Notes under the pieces: generated by a model | Database searches by the model: none | Seen by the model: only the letters and a program-made list of their open reading frames with translations | What the model was told of the DNA's origin: nothing | Assembly (NCBI GenBank): GCA_002352205.1 | Contig: DEHZ01000002.1 | Coordinates: 279,726 to 343,725, forward strand | Source of the DNA: Flavobacterium sp. UBA2787 | GTDB lineage: Bacteria > Bacteroidota > Bacteroidia > Flavobacteriales > Flavobacteriaceae | DNA: 64,000 nt | Reading direction: 5' to 3' | Position numbers and translations under genes: made by a program | Shown: piece after piece, positions 17,160 through 26,767 of the stretch | How the letters are laid out: every line of letters starts with the position of its first letter | Numbering within the stretch: the stretch's first letter is position 1

Positions 17160-19838
17160 ATGGCAGAAGCTGATTGTAAAAAATATTTAAAATTATCCGG
17201 TCTCGAACCGCTTATCATAACTCCTGAAACGAATTTCGTAAACGTCGGCGAACGAACAAACGTCACCGGTTCACGGAAATTTCTTCGTTTAATCAAAGAA
17301 GAAAAGTACGAAGAAGCTCTTGATATCGCTCGAAATCAAGTTGAAGGAGGAGCCCAAATCATCGACGTGAATATGGACGAAGGAATGTTGGACGGCGTTT
17401 ATGCAATGACCAAATTCCTAAATTTAATCGCCGCCGAACCCGATATTGCCCGAGTCCCGGTTATGATTGACAGTTCTAAATGGGAAATCATCGAAGCGGG
17501 ATTAAAAGTCATTCAAGGAAAAGGAGTCGTCAATTCCATTTCGTTAAAAGAAGGAGAAGAAACCTTCATCCATCACGCCAAATTAATCAAACGATATGGT
17601 GCGGCGGTCATCGTGATGGCTTTTGATGAAAAAGGTCAAGCCGATAATTACGAAAGACGTATCGAAATTTGCAAAAGAAGCTATGATATTTTAGTCGATA
17701 AAGTTGGTTTTCCAGCGGAAGACATCATTTTCGACCCAAATATTTTCCCCGTTGCCACAGGAATGGAGGAACATAAATTAAACGCTTTAGATTTTTTTAG
17801 AGCGACTAAATGGATTCGTGAAAATCTACCAAATGCTAATATTTCAGGCGGTGTGAGTAACGTTTCTTTTTCTTTCCGTGGAAACGATAAAGTGCGTGAA
17901 GCCATGCATTCTGCTTTCCTTTATCACGCCATTCAAAACGGAATGACAATGGGAATTGTAAATCCAGAGATGCTTGAAATTTATGATGAAATCGACAAAA
18001 AATTATTAGAACACGTTGAAGATGTTTTATTAAACAGAAGAGAAGATGCCACTGAACGACTTTTGGAATTAGCCGAGAGTTATAAAGGGGATTTTAAAGT
18101 CAATGAAAAAGCGATTCAAGAATGGCGAAATGGCTCTGTTCAAGAAAGATTAACCCATTCATTAGTCAAAGGAATTGATGAATTCATTGAAATTGATGTA
18201 GAAGAAGCCAGAATAAATTCCACAAAAGCCATCGAAGTTATTGAAATCAATTTAATGGCTGGGATGAATGTCGTAGGCGATTTATTCGGATCAGGAAAAA
18301 TGTTTTTACCACAAGTAGTTAAGTCTGCCCGAGTAATGAAAAAAGCAGTGGCTTACTTGCTTCCTTTCATCGAAGAAGAGAAAGATTCAACCGCTTCGTC
18401 TTCTGCCGGAAAAGTGTTGATGGCAACGGTTAAAGGCGATGTACACGATATCGGTAAAAATATTGTTGCTGTCGTTTTGGCTTGCAACAATTTTGAAATC
18501 ATCGATTTAGGCGTAATGGTTCCGCCGGAAAAAATCATCGAAGCGGCTATTCGTGAAAACGTTGATATCATTGGTTTAAGCGGATTAATTACACCATCGT
18601 TGGATGAAATGGTTTATTTGGCGAAAGAAATGGATAAGTTAAACATCAAAATTCCAATTATGATCGGTGGAGCAACGACTTCTCGTGCTCATACAGCCGT
18701 AAAAATTGCACCTGAATATAAAGAAACCGTTGTGCACGTCAATGATGCTTCGCGAGCGGTTACTGTCGCTACAAATTTATTGCAAGCGGAAACAAAAACA
18801 GCCTACGCCAAAACAGTTCGAGAAGACTATGATCATCTTCGGGAAGGTTATTTAAATAGGAGTAGAGAGAAGAATTTCTTATCAATTACCGAAGCCAGAA
18901 AAAATAAATTACAACTCAATTGGAAAAATTACAATCCAACAAAACCCAATTTTATCGGAACAAAAACTATAGAAGTTGAATTATCCGAATTAGTTGATTT
19001 TATCGATTGGACACCGTTTTTTCAATCGTGGGAATTATTCGGAAAATATCCGGCTATTTTAACAGATGAAATTGTTGGACAACAAGCTTCTGATTTATTT
19101 GAAGATGCACAAAAAATGCTTCAACAAATTGTCAACGAAAAATGGCTTACTGCCAAAGGAATTTTGGGAATTTTTCCGGCGAATCAAATCAATGATGATG
19201 ACATTGAAGTAACTCGCAACCCGCAACCCGCAACTTTCCTAACTTTAAGACAACAATCCCAAAAAACTGCCGGAGCTCCAAACATCGCTCTAGCCGATTT
19301 CATCGCTCCAAAAGAATTAGGAATTCAAGATTACATCGGCTGTTTTTGTGTCACAACGGGATTTGGTGTAGATGAAAAAGCATCGGAATTTGAAAAACAA
19401 TTGGATGATTATAATTCCATTTTAGTAAAAGCGTTAGGCGATCGATTAGCGGAAGCTTTTGCAGAATATTTACACCTAAAAGTGCGAAAAGAAATTTGGG
19501 GCTATGCTTCCAATGAGAAATTATCTAATGAGGATTTAATCAAAGAAAATTACACCGGGATTCGTCCCGCTCCGGGTTATCCTGCATGTCCGGATCATTT
19601 GGAAAAACCAACCATTTGGAAATTATTAGATGTAGAGGAAAAAATAGGTGTAAAATTGACTGAAAGTATGGCCATGTGGCCAGCCTCATCGGTTTCAGGA
19701 TATTATTTTGCCCATCCGGAAAGCAAATATTTCGGATTAGGAAAAATTAAAAAAGACCAAGTGGAAGATTACGCAAAACGAAGAAACATCAGTTTAGAAA
19801 TGGCGATGAAATGGCTTTCGCCGAATATAGCAGAGTAA
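17160..19838 (+). CDS. metH: Methionine synthase, folate/cobalamin/activation half
   Basis: Second half of cobalamin-dependent methionine synthase (892 residues): pterin-binding domain ([14 protein letters not shown] onwards), cobalamin cap, B12-binding Rossmann domain with the cobalt-ligand motif DVHDIGKN, and the C-terminal SAM-dependent reactivation domain with [12 protein letters not shown]. It transfers methyl from methyltetrahydrofolate via cobalamin to homocysteine bound by the partner. The ATG at 17160 is preferred to a GTG at 17124 that lies in repeat sequence. An AACCCGC array at 19211-19238 adds RNPQPAT residues between B12 and activation domains. Confidence 0.95.
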   Translation: MAEADCKKYLKLSGLEPLIITPETNFVNVGERTNVTGSRKFLRLIKEEKYEEALDIARNQVEGGAQIIDVNMDEGMLDGVYAMTKFLNLIAAEPDIARVPVMIDSSKWEIIEAGLKVIQGKGVVNSISLKEGEETFIHHAKLIKRYGAAVIVMAFDEKGQADNYERRIEICKRSYDILVDKVGFPAEDIIFDPNIFPVATGMEEHKLNALDFFRATKWIRENLPNANISGGVSNVSFSFRGNDKVREAMHSAFLYHAIQNGMTMGIVNPEMLEIYDEIDKKLLEHVEDVLLNRREDATERLLELAESYKGDFKVNEKAIQEWRNGSVQERLTHSLVKGIDEFIEIDVEEARINSTKAIEVIEINLMAGMNVVGDLFGSGKMFLPQVVKSARVMKKAVAYLLPFIEEEKDSTASSSAGKVLMATVKGDVHDIGKNIVAVVLACNNFEIIDLGVMVPPEKIIEAAIRENVDIIGLSGLITPSLDEMVYLAKEMDKLNIKIPIMIGGATTSRAHTAVKIAPEYKETVVHVNDASRAVTVATNLLQAETKTAYAKTVREDYDHLREGYLNRSREKNFLSITEARKNKLQLNWKNYNPTKPNFIGTKTIEVELSELVDFIDWTPFFQSWELFGKYPAILTDEIVGQQASDLFEDAQKMLQQIVNEKWLTAKGILGIFPANQINDDDIEVTRNPQPATFLTLRQQSQKTAGAPNIALADFIAPKELGIQDYIGCFCVTTGFGVDEKASEFEKQLDDYNSILVKALGDRLAEAFAEYLHLKVRKEIWGYASNEKLSNEDLIKENYTGIRPAPGYPACPDHLEKPTIWKLLDVEEKIGVKLTESMAMWPASSVSGYYFAHPESKYFGLGKIKKDQVEDYAKRRNISLEMAMKWLSPNIAE
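19211..19238 (+). repeat. In-frame AACCCGC heptamer array in metH
   Basis: Four consecutive heptamers, AACTCGC AACCCGC AACCCGC AACTTTC, read in frame as TRNPQPATF within the linker before the activation domain. Same family as the four arrays in aroA. Confidence 0.8.
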
Positions 19839-19841
19839 AAA

Positions 19842-19900
19842 CCGTTGTCTGTTGTCCGTTATCAGTTAACAGACAACCGACAACCGATAACAGATAACCG
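19842..19900 (+). repeat. CAACCGATAAC palindromic spacer array
   Basis: GTTGTCTGTT near the left end and AACAGACAAC further on are inverse copies, followed by GACAACCGATAACAGATAACC units of 7-8 bases. It fills the metH-metF gap; a related array is at 26731-26766. Confidence 0.65.
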
Positions 19901-19903
19901 AAA

Positions 19904-20860
19904 ATGAAAGTAACCCAACATATCGAAAACGCCAACGGCAAACCCTTATTCTCATTTGAAATTTTACCGCCATTAAAAGGTCAAAATATTCAATCTATTT
20001 TTGATTCGATTGATCCTTTGATGGAATTTAATCCACCATTTATTGATGTCACATATCATCGGGAAGAATATGAATTCAAGGAATTACCAAGCGGATTATT
20101 ACAAAAGAAAATTGTAAAAAAACGTCCGGGAACGGTTGGAATTTGTGCCGGAATTCAGAATAAATACGATGTAGATGCCATTCCGCATATTTTGTGTGGT
20201 GGTTTTACGAAAGAAGATACCGAAAATTTATTAATCGATTTGGATTTTTTGGGAATTGATAATGTAGTGGCATTGCGTGGAGATGCTTTAAAAAATGAAA
20301 TTTATTTCAGACCCGAAAAAGAAGGAAATGAGTATGCTTCCGAATTGGTTACGCAAATCCACAATTTGAACAAAGGAATTTATTTAGATGAAGATTTACA
20401 AAATTCATCGTGCACCAATTTCTGCATTGGCGTTGCCGGTTATCCCGAAAAACACATGGAAGCTCCTAGTGTTGACAGCGATATTCATTTCTTAAAACAA
20501 AAAATCAAAAACGGAGCTGATTATATTATTACCCAAATGTTTTTTGACAATAAACGATTCTTTGATTTTGTTGCAAAATGCAGAGCAGCAGGAATTACTG
20601 TGCCAATTATACCCGGATTGAAACCCATTGCGACAAAAAAGCAGTTAAATTTGATTCCGCATCGATTCAAAGTTGATTTGCCTGATGATTTGATTATGGC
20701 CGTCGTAAAAGCAAAAGATAATGATGCGGTAAAACAAATCGGAATTGAATGGTGTACCGCTCAAAGTAAAGAATTGGTTGCAGCCGGAATTCCGGTTTTG
20801 CATTATTATTCGATGGGAAAAGCAGAAAACATCAAAGCGATTGCGAAGGAAATATTTTAA
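19904..20860 (+). CDS. metF: Methylenetetrahydrofolate reductase
   Basis: Flavoprotein reducing 5,10-methylene-THF to 5-methyl-THF, the methyl donor for MetH. The 318-residue TIM-barrel protein shows FSFEILPP near the N-terminus, VDVTYHRE-type segment IDVTYHREEYE, the LRGDAL loop, GVAGYPEKHMEAP and the ITQMFFDN motif, all intact. It lies 65 bases after metH across a repeat spacer without its own promoter signal, so it probably shares the SAM-I-controlled transcript. Confidence 0.96.
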   Translation: MKVTQHIENANGKPLFSFEILPPLKGQNIQSIFDSIDPLMEFNPPFIDVTYHREEYEFKELPSGLLQKKIVKKRPGTVGICAGIQNKYDVDAIPHILCGGFTKEDTENLLIDLDFLGIDNVVALRGDALKNEIYFRPEKEGNEYASELVTQIHNLNKGIYLDEDLQNSSCTNFCIGVAGYPEKHMEAPSVDSDIHFLKQKIKNGADYIITQMFFDNKRFFDFVAKCRAAGITVPIIPGLKPIATKKQLNLIPHRFKVDLPDDLIMAVVKAKDNDAVKQIGIEWCTAQSKELVAAGIPVLHYYSMGKAENIKAIAKEIF

Positions 20861-20902
20861 AACCAATTCTTTCATAATATTTTCTTACTAATTTTATTCT
20901 GT

Positions 20903-20910
20903 TATATTTG
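20903..20910 (+). promoter_or_regulatory. -7 promoter element
   Basis: TATATTTG, exact TAnnTTTG match, 17 bases before the PagL-like gene. Confidence 0.7.
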
Positions 20911-20927
20911 CCGGAATAACTTTTAGA

Positions 20928-22013
20928 ATGAGGAAACTTTACTTTTTTTTACTGCTTTTTACGACATTTCTCTCTGCTCAGGAAAAAACTGAAACTACCG
21001 CTTTGGATGTTCAATACTTTCGAGGAAATGTTTTGCCTCATACGGATGATTTGCAGCACTTTCTGCAAGGTCATCCCGATGGAGTTTTGATTAGTTTGTA
21101 TAAAAAGACATACGGTCATCAAGAGTGGGAAAGAGCATTTAACTATCCTGATTATGGAGGCTATTTTATTTTTCAAGATTTTAAAAATGATATTTTAGGA
21201 AAAGTTTATGGAGTTGGAGCACACTATAATTTTTATTTTTTAAATCGAAAAGTTCAGTTTAAAATCGCACAAGGAGTTGCTTATACAACCGACCCACACG
21301 ATAAAGAAAACAATAGTAAGAACTTTGCTTTTGGTTCTAAAATAGTGGCAAATACTAATTTTGCACTTAATTATACCACACCTATTGTTGATCGATTTGA
21401 ATTAAAAGCAGGATTGCTATTTACACACTTTTCTAATGGAAGAATAAAAGCTCCCAATAGTGGTGTGAATTCGTATGGTGTAAATCTTGGTATTACCTAT
21501 AATTTTGAAGAACCACTTGAAAGACAAATTGATACACTACCAAAGGTAAAATTTACAGAACCACTAAAATATAATTTAGTTTTAAGAACCGGAATTAGCG
21601 AAAATCCGATTATTGGAAGTGGTCAAAAACCCTTTTTTCATCCAGCTTTTTACATAGACAAAAGAATCAGCAGAAAAAGTGCTCTTCAATTGGGTACAGA
21701 GGTTTTTTTTACCAATTCATACAAAGAGTTTATAAAGTTTCAATCAATAGCTTATCCTGAAGAAAATGTAACGGCAGATACAGACTATAAAAGAGCCGGT
21801 GTTTTTATCGGTTATGAACTTTTTATTAATAGAATTTCGCTTGAAGCACAAGTGGGATATTATGTTTATCAACCTTATAAATCAGATATTCCTATTTATG
21901 ATAGAGTAGGGATGAAATATTATATCACTAAAAAAATGTACACCGGATTATCCATTAAAACCCATATATTCTTGGCGGAAGCTATGGAGTTTGTCATGGG
22001 TGTAAGATTTTAA
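20928..22013 (+). CDS. Acyloxyacyl hydrolase (PagL-like lipid A 3-O-deacylase family)
   Basis: Outer membrane beta-barrel of 361 residues with a signal peptide (residues 1-17, ending LSAQ). The segment LLFTHFSNGRIKAPNSGVNSY carries the His-x-Ser-Asn motif of PagL-type lipid A deacylases, which supports a role in trimming lipid A acyl chains. The C-terminus ends in an aromatic barrel strand (EFVMGVRF). It is four bases from a GIN-domain lipoprotein gene, implying co-transcription. Activity is inferred from the motif. Confidence 0.85.
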   Translation: MRKLYFFLLLFTTFLSAQEKTETTALDVQYFRGNVLPHTDDLQHFLQGHPDGVLISLYKKTYGHQEWERAFNYPDYGGYFIFQDFKNDILGKVYGVGAHYNFYFLNRKVQFKIAQGVAYTTDPHDKENNSKNFAFGSKIVANTNFALNYTTPIVDRFELKAGLLFTHFSNGRIKAPNSGVNSYGVNLGITYNFEEPLERQIDTLPKVKFTEPLKYNLVLRTGISENPIIGSGQKPFFHPAFYIDKRISRKSALQLGTEVFFTNSYKEFIKFQSIAYPEENVTADTDYKRAGVFIGYELFINRISLEAQVGYYVYQPYKSDIPIYDRVGMKYYITKKMYTGLSIKTHIFLAEAMEFVMGVRF

Positions 22014-22017
22014 AACT

Positions 22018-22755
22018 ATGAAAAAAATAATTTTAATAATCGTAATTGCTTCTTTTTTTTACAATTGTGAAAAGCCTGGAGATTGCATAAAATCAACAGG
22101 CGAAATAATTACAAGAGAAGTAGAAGTAACACCTTTTGAAACTATTTTTGTTTACACTGGTATTGAATTAGTAATCAAACAAGGACCGGAATATAAAGTG
22201 GAAGTCAAATCTGGCGAAAATTTAATTGATGATATTGAAGTAAAAATTGAAAATAATACACTCAGTTTAAAAGACAAAACCACTTGTAATTGGGTTCGGG
22301 ATTATGGACAAACAATCGTTTATGTAACAGCTCCAAATTTAACTGATATTCATTCTAAAACAGAGCAAGCTATTAAGTCAGATGGCTTATTAACTTATCC
22401 GATAATTAGATTGTATGCAATGGATTTAAGTGATGGTGCCGGAACCGGTGATTTTATTTTTGAAGTTGATAATGGTCAATTAGTAATTCTAAATAATAAT
22501 GTGTCCCGTTTCTTTATTTCCGGAAATACTCAAGAAGCGTTATTGAATTTTTATGATGGAAATGGTAGATTAGAAGCTCAAGATTTGGCTATTAATGTAG
22601 CAAAAGTTTTTCATCGAGGTTCAAATGATATGATTATTAGACCAATTCAAAGTGTCGAAGGCGATTTGTTTAGTACCGGTAATTTAATCCTATTAAATAC
22701 ACCACCAACTGTGAATCTAACAGAACATTATCAGGGTAGAGTAATTTATAACTAA
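22018..22755 (+). CDS. GIN domain lipoprotein (DUF2807-like)
   Basis: A 245-residue predicted lipoprotein (Cys17 after FFYN) with a putative auto-transporter adhesin head GIN domain: beta-helix-type repeats such as VEVTPFETIFVYTGIELVIKQGPEYKVEVKSGENL (given as position about residues 35-70) and TVYVTAPNLTDI-like strands. The family is common in Bacteroidetes cell envelopes; its function is unknown. It is translated four bases after the PagL-like gene and meets convergent gldA end to end, with no room for a separate terminator. Confidence 0.82.
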   Translation: MKKIILIIVIASFFYNCEKPGDCIKSTGEIITREVEVTPFETIFVYTGIELVIKQGPEYKVEVKSGENLIDDIEVKIENNTLSLKDKTTCNWVRDYGQTIVYVTAPNLTDIHSKTEQAIKSDGLLTYPIIRLYAMDLSDGAGTGDFIFEVDNGQLVILNNNVSRFFISGNTQEALLNFYDGNGRLEAQDLAINVAKVFHRGSNDMIIRPIQSVEGDLFSTGNLILLNTPPTVNLTEHYQGRVIYN

Positions 22756-23655
22756 TTATTTCTTGGTTTTTTCTCTGAAAATAGCTTCCAAATTTTTACT
22801 TTTCAGATGAATTTGTAGCGTTTTCAAACCATTTTCATTCGCAAAATCAAATAGTTTTGAACGCATATCTTCCGACGATAAAAAAGTGATTTCCCAAATT
22901 GAATCAGTTATTTTTTTTGCTGATTTAAAGTTTGGTAAAATAGTCAGCAATTCTTCTGAAACAGCTTTATCAAATTCCACTTCTATCACTTGCTCTTGCT
23001 CATCAGACATCAATTTGTCCAATTTTTTATCCGTTACAATCTTTCCGTTGTTGATGATGATGACACGATCACAAATGGCTTCCACTTCCTGCATAATGTG
23101 TGTAGAAAGAAAAACAGTTTTATCTTTTCCGATGTTTTTTATTAAATCTCTGATCTCTACCAACTGATTCGGATCTAATCCTGTGGTAGGTTCATCTAAA
23201 ATTAAAACTTCCGGATTGTGCAACAAAGCTGTAGCCAAACCAACGCGTTGACGATATCCTTTTGATAATTGTCCTATTTTTTTGTGACTTTCAGGCGTTA
23301 ATCCAGTCAATTCAATTACTTCCTGAATTCTGTTTTTAGAAACTTTATAAACCTCCGCATTAAAAGCCAAATACTCCCGAACATATAAATCCAAATACAA
23401 CGGATTGTGTTCCGGTAAATAGCCAACAATTTTTTGAACCTCTTGATTGGGATCCGATACATCAAAATTATTCACCGAAGCACTACCTTCATCTGCTGTA
23501 ATGTAAGTGGTCAAAATTTTCATTAAAGTAGATTTTCCGGCACCATTTGGACCTAAAAATCCAACAATTTCTCCTTTATTTACAGAAAATGAAATGTTGT
23601 CTAATGCTTTCTGAGCACCATACATTTTTGAAATATTTTTAACTTCGATAGACAT
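22756..23655 (-). CDS. gldA: Gliding motility ABC transporter ATP-binding protein GldA
   Basis: ATPase subunit of the GldAFG ABC exporter required for Flavobacterium gliding. The 299-residue protein has Walker A GPNGAGKST (residues 35-43), signature LSKGYRQRVGLA, Walker B EVLILDEPTTGLD and the H-loop STHIMQEV, with the extended C-terminal domain of GldA-type ABC-2 ATPases. gldF and gldG are not adjacent, as is usual. A general ABC-2 ATPase is the alternative call. Confidence 0.88.
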   Translation of the reverse strand: MSIEVKNISKMYGAQKALDNISFSVNKGEIVGFLGPNGAGKSTLMKILTTYITADEGSASVNNFDVSDPNQEVQKIVGYLPEHNPLYLDLYVREYLAFNAEVYKVSKNRIQEVIELTGLTPESHKKIGQLSKGYRQRVGLATALLHNPEVLILDEPTTGLDPNQLVEIRDLIKNIGKDKTVFLSTHIMQEVEAICDRVIIINNGKIVTDKKLDKLMSDEQEQVIEVEFDKAVSEELLTILPNFKSAKKITDSIWEITFLSSEDMRSKLFDFANENGLKTLQIHLKSKNLEAIFREKTKK

Positions 23656-23671
23656 ACGTAAAGATTTAAAG

Positions 23672-23679
23672 CAAAAGTA
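23672..23679 (-). promoter_or_regulatory. -7 promoter element of gldA
   Basis: Minus-strand TACTTTTG, an exact TAnnTTTG match, 17 bases upstream of the gldA ATG. Confidence 0.65.
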
Positions 23680-23731
23680 AAGTTTTTAACTCATTTTTTT
23701 TCTAAAAAGTATTTTGATTTAAATATTTTAC

Positions 23732-23739
23732 TATATTAG
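23732..23739 (+). promoter_or_regulatory. Possible -7 element of the pheA operon
   Basis: TATATTAG differs from TAnnTTTG at one base. It lies 24 bases before the leader peptide. The same variant precedes the gene at 38966. Confidence 0.45.
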
Positions 23740-23762
23740 CATTTCAAAATCACAACAAAAAG

Positions 23763-23852
23763 ATGATTTCACATAACACATATTATTTTACTAATTTCTT
23801 TTATTTTTTCTTTTGGAAAAAATCGGGATTGGTATTGTGTTATGTAAGGTAA
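23763..23852 (+). CDS. Phe/Tyr/Trp leader peptide of the aromatic operon (29 aa)
   Basis: A 29-codon ORF whose codons 7-18 read YYFTNFFYFFFW, ten of twelve being aromatic. TCGGGATT at 23823-23830, six bases after the Trp codon, is identical to the 3' arm of the following terminator and can pair with AATCCCGA at 23877-23884. A ribosome stalled for lack of charged Phe, Tyr or Trp tRNA would leave this antiterminator free and allow transcription of pheA, the aminotransferase, tyrA and DAHP synthase. The logic is that of classical phe/trp attenuation. Confidence 0.88.
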   Translation: MISHNTYYFTNFFYFFFWKKSGLVLCYVR

Positions 23853-23875
23853 ATTTTTTAATTCAAAAACAATAT

Positions 23876-23907
23876 AAATCCCGATTCCATGTGAGTCGGG
23901 ATTTTTT
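23876..23907 (+). terminator. Attenuator terminator before pheA
   Basis: Stem AAATCCCGA/TCGGGATTT followed by T-run, ending nine bases before pheA. The 5' arm can instead pair with TCGGGATT inside the leader ORF. Confidence 0.92.
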
Positions 23908-23915
23908 TATTTTAT

Positions 23916-24743
23916 ATGATAACAAAAATAGCAATTCAAGGTATAAAAGGTTCATTTCATCATCAAGTGGCAGAAAACTATTTTTCTGAATCGGTTGAGT
24001 TGGAAGAGTGCATGTCGTTTGAAAAATTGGTGAAAAATGTGAAAAATGACAAGTCAAGTAAAGGAATTATGGCTTTAGAAAATTCTATCGCCGGTTCTAT
24101 TATTCCAAATTATGCTTTGATTGATGCCAACAATTTGCACATTATTGGTGAGTATTATTTAGACATTCATCACAACCTTTTGGCACTAAAAGGTCAAACG
24201 ATTGAAGATATTAAAGAAGTGCAATCACACCCGATGGCATTGTTGCAATGTGCGGTTTTCTTTTCGAATTATCCACATATAAAATTAATTGAAAGCAGCG
24301 ATACCGCCGAAACAGCCAAACGCATTCAAGAGCAAAAATTAGTTGGAGTTGCCGCAATTGCTAGTGTAAAAGCAGCGGATTTATATGATTTGGAAATTGT
24401 TGCAAACGGAATTCATACCGTAAAAAATAACACCACACGTTTTGTTATCGTTAAATCGGTGAATAAAGAAATTCCGAAAAACGAAATCAACAAAGCTTCG
24501 TTAAAATTTGAACTGGAAGATAAACCTGGCAACCTAGCCATTGTGTTGAAAATGATTAGCGATTGCCAATTAAATATGACCAAAATTCAATCTTTACCCA
24601 TTATTGAAACACCCTTTCAATATTCATTTTTTATTGATGTTGTTTTTGAAAATTACAAAAATTACGAAGAAACAAAAATGAATTTACAACAAATGACCAG
24701 ACATTTTAAAGTATTAGGCGAATATAAAAATGCACGACTATGA
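23916..24743 (+). CDS. pheA: Prephenate dehydratase
   Basis: Converts prephenate to phenylpyruvate in phenylalanine synthesis. A 275-residue protein with the catalytic PDT domain (IQGIKGSFHH at residues 7-16, MALENSIAGSI motif, NNTTRFVIV signature) and a C-terminal ACT domain (ELEDKPGNLAIVL, about residues 190 onward) that would bind phenylalanine. No chorismate mutase domain is fused; that domain is on the last operon gene. It overlaps the aminotransferase by four bases. Confidence 0.96.
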   Translation: MITKIAIQGIKGSFHHQVAENYFSESVELEECMSFEKLVKNVKNDKSSKGIMALENSIAGSIIPNYALIDANNLHIIGEYYLDIHHNLLALKGQTIEDIKEVQSHPMALLQCAVFFSNYPHIKLIESSDTAETAKRIQEQKLVGVAAIASVKAADLYDLEIVANGIHTVKNNTTRFVIVKSVNKEIPKNEINKASLKFELEDKPGNLAIVLKMISDCQLNMTKIQSLPIIETPFQYSFFIDVVFENYKNYEETKMNLQQMTRHFKVLGEYKNARL

Positions 24744-25885
24744 TAGCAACCGCAGAACGATTAAATTCAGTTCAGGAATATTATTTTTCCAAAAAGTTGC
24801 GGGAAGTGAATCAGATGCTTTCCGAAGGAAAACCAATCATTAATATGGGAATCGGAAGTCCGGATTTGTTGCCGCATTTTTCAGTGGTCAATGCCATTCA
24901 GAATTCGATGAACGATAAAAAAGCTCACGAATACCAAAGTTATCAGGGTTTACCCGAACTTCGAAAAGCGATGACCACATTCTATCAAAATCAATTTAAT
25001 GTTTCGATGGATTTTGCTTCGGAAGTTTTACCGTTGATGGGCTCGAAAGAAGGAATTATGCACGTTTCGATGGCATTTTTGAATAAATCAGATGAGGTTT
25101 TAATTCCAAATCCGGGTTATCCAACGTATGCTTCTGTAACCGAATTAGTGCAAGCAAAACCCATTTTTTATGACTTAGTTGAAGAGAATAATTGGCTTCC
25201 CGATTTTGAAGCTCTTGAAAAATTGGATTTATCAAAAGTCAAAATTATGTGGGTTTGCTATCCACATATGCCAACCGGAGCGAATGCCACGATGGAAGTT
25301 TTTGAAAAACTAATCGCTTTCGGAAAAAAGCATCATATTCTGATTGTCAATGATAATCCATATAGTTTTGTTTTGAATAGAAATCCAATGTCGATTTTTC
25401 AAGTGGAAGGAGCAAAAGAAATTGCGTTAGAACTTAATTCGCTCAGCAAATCGTTCAATATGTCAGGATGGCGAGTGGGAATGATTTTAGGAAATAAAAC
25501 TTTTCTAGAAGCCGTCTTAAAAGTCAAAAGTAATATGGACAGCGGTATGTTTTATGGAATTCAAAAAGGTGCGATTGAAGCACTGAGTTTAGATAAAAAT
25601 TGGTTTGAAAGTCAAAACGAAGTCTATTCCAAACGAAGAAATTTACTTTTTGAATTGGTTGAAAAATTGAGTTGTTCCTATAATAAAACAAGCGTTGGAT
25701 TATTCATTTGGGCGAAGCTTCCAAAAAATGTAATTTCATCGGAAACATTTATTGATACGATTTTAATCGATAAAAATATTTTCATCACACCCGGAACAAT
25801 TTTTGGCAGTAATGGCGAAGGATACATTCGGTTTTCGTTGTGTATAGAAGAAGAAAAAATTAAAGAAGCTTTAGCACGATTTTAG
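24740..25885 (+). CDS. PLP-dependent aminotransferase class I/II
   Basis: A 381-residue fold-type I aminotransferase with MGIGSPD (residues about 33-39), the PNPGYPTYAS block and the PLP lysine in NSLSKSFNMSGWR. The gene starts inside the pheA stop region (ATGA-type overlap) and is one base from tyrA, so it most likely aminates phenylpyruvate/4-hydroxyphenylpyruvate or prephenate. The exact substrate is inferred from operon position. Confidence 0.92.
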   Translation: MIATAERLNSVQEYYFSKKLREVNQMLSEGKPIINMGIGSPDLLPHFSVVNAIQNSMNDKKAHEYQSYQGLPELRKAMTTFYQNQFNVSMDFASEVLPLMGSKEGIMHVSMAFLNKSDEVLIPNPGYPTYASVTELVQAKPIFYDLVEENNWLPDFEALEKLDLSKVKIMWVCYPHMPTGANATMEVFEKLIAFGKKHHILIVNDNPYSFVLNRNPMSIFQVEGAKEIALELNSLSKSFNMSGWRVGMILGNKTFLEAVLKVKSNMDSGMFYGIQKGAIEALSLDKNWFESQNEVYSKRRNLLFELVEKLSCSYNKTSVGLFIWAKLPKNVISSETFIDTILIDKNIFITPGTIFGSNGEGYIRFSLCIEEEKIKEALARF

Positions 25886-25886
25886 T

Positions 25887-26726
25887 ATGAAAGTAACAAT
25901 TATTGGTTTAGGATTAATTGGTGGTTCAATGGCTTTGGATATTCAACGATTCTATGAAAACGCCGTGATTATCGGAATTGATTCAAATGAAAATCACCTT
26001 GATGAAGCATTATCATTGGGGTTAATTCATCAAAAGGGAAATTTAGACGATGATTTTGATGGCGATTTTATCATTTTGGCTGTTCCGGTTGACGTGGCTT
26101 TGCTACTTTTGCCGAATATTTTGGATAACATTTCAGATAATACCATTGTGATTGATGTAGGTTCAACCAAAAAACCAATTTGCGAAACCGTTGAAAATCA
26201 TCCTAAAAGAAGTAGCTTTTTAGCAACTCATCCAATCGCAGGAACTGAATTTTCCGGACCAAAAGCAGCCATCGAAAATTTATTTGAAGATAAAGTGAAT
26301 ATCATCTGTGAAATTGAAAAAACATCCTATAAAAAACAGGAAAAAGCATTGGAATTATTCCGAAATTTGAAGATGCGAATTCGCTATATGGAACCAAAAT
26401 CGCACGACAAACACATTGCGTATGTTTCACATTTGTCGCATATTAGTTCGTTTATGTTAGGGAAAACAGTCATTGAAAAAGAAAAAGATGAAAAAGATAT
26501 TTTTGATATGGCCGGAAGCGGCTTTGAAAGTACGGTTCGATTAGCCAAAAGTTCACCCTCGATGTGGACACCGATTTTTAAACAAAACAAAAAACAAATC
26601 GTCAAATCATTAGATGAATATATTACTAATTTATCATCCTTTAAATCATTTTTAGAATCGGATGATTACGAAGCCATTTTTAATGAAATGAAAAACACGA
26701 ACAGAATTAAAGAAATTTTAAAATAA
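25887..26726 (+). CDS. tyrA: Prephenate dehydrogenase
   Basis: NAD(P)-dependent oxidative decarboxylation of prephenate towards tyrosine. The 279-residue protein has the Rossmann motif GLGLIGGSMAL (residues 7-17), the THPIAGTEFSGP substrate block and HDKHIAYVSHLSH with the catalytic His. No ACT or chorismate mutase domain is attached. It is one base after the aminotransferase gene and separated from the DAHP synthase gene by a short repeat spacer. Confidence 0.94.
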   Translation: MKVTIIGLGLIGGSMALDIQRFYENAVIIGIDSNENHLDEALSLGLIHQKGNLDDDFDGDFIILAVPVDVALLLLPNILDNISDNTIVIDVGSTKKPICETVENHPKRSSFLATHPIAGTEFSGPKAAIENLFEDKVNIICEIEKTSYKKQEKALELFRNLKMRIRYMEPKSHDKHIAYVSHLSHISSFMLGKTVIEKEKDEKDIFDMAGSGFESTVRLAKSSPSMWTPIFKQNKKQIVKSLDEYITNLSSFKSFLESDDYEAIFNEMKNTNRIKEILK

Positions 26727-26730
26727 AAGA

Positions 26731-26766
26731 TTGTCAGTTATCCAATAACCGACAACCTACAACAGC
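26731..26766 (+). repeat. CAACCGATAAC-type spacer array
   Basis: TTGTCAGTTATCC followed by AATAACCGACAACCTACAAC, a short relative of the array at 19842-19900, in the tyrA-DAHP synthase gap. Confidence 0.55.
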
Positions 26767-26767
26767 T

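Noticed and set aside
17100-17160. Frameshift or sequencing error splitting metH
   Set aside because: Both halves have complete domains, a stop codon and a spacer with repeat sequence between them, which fits a true gene split.
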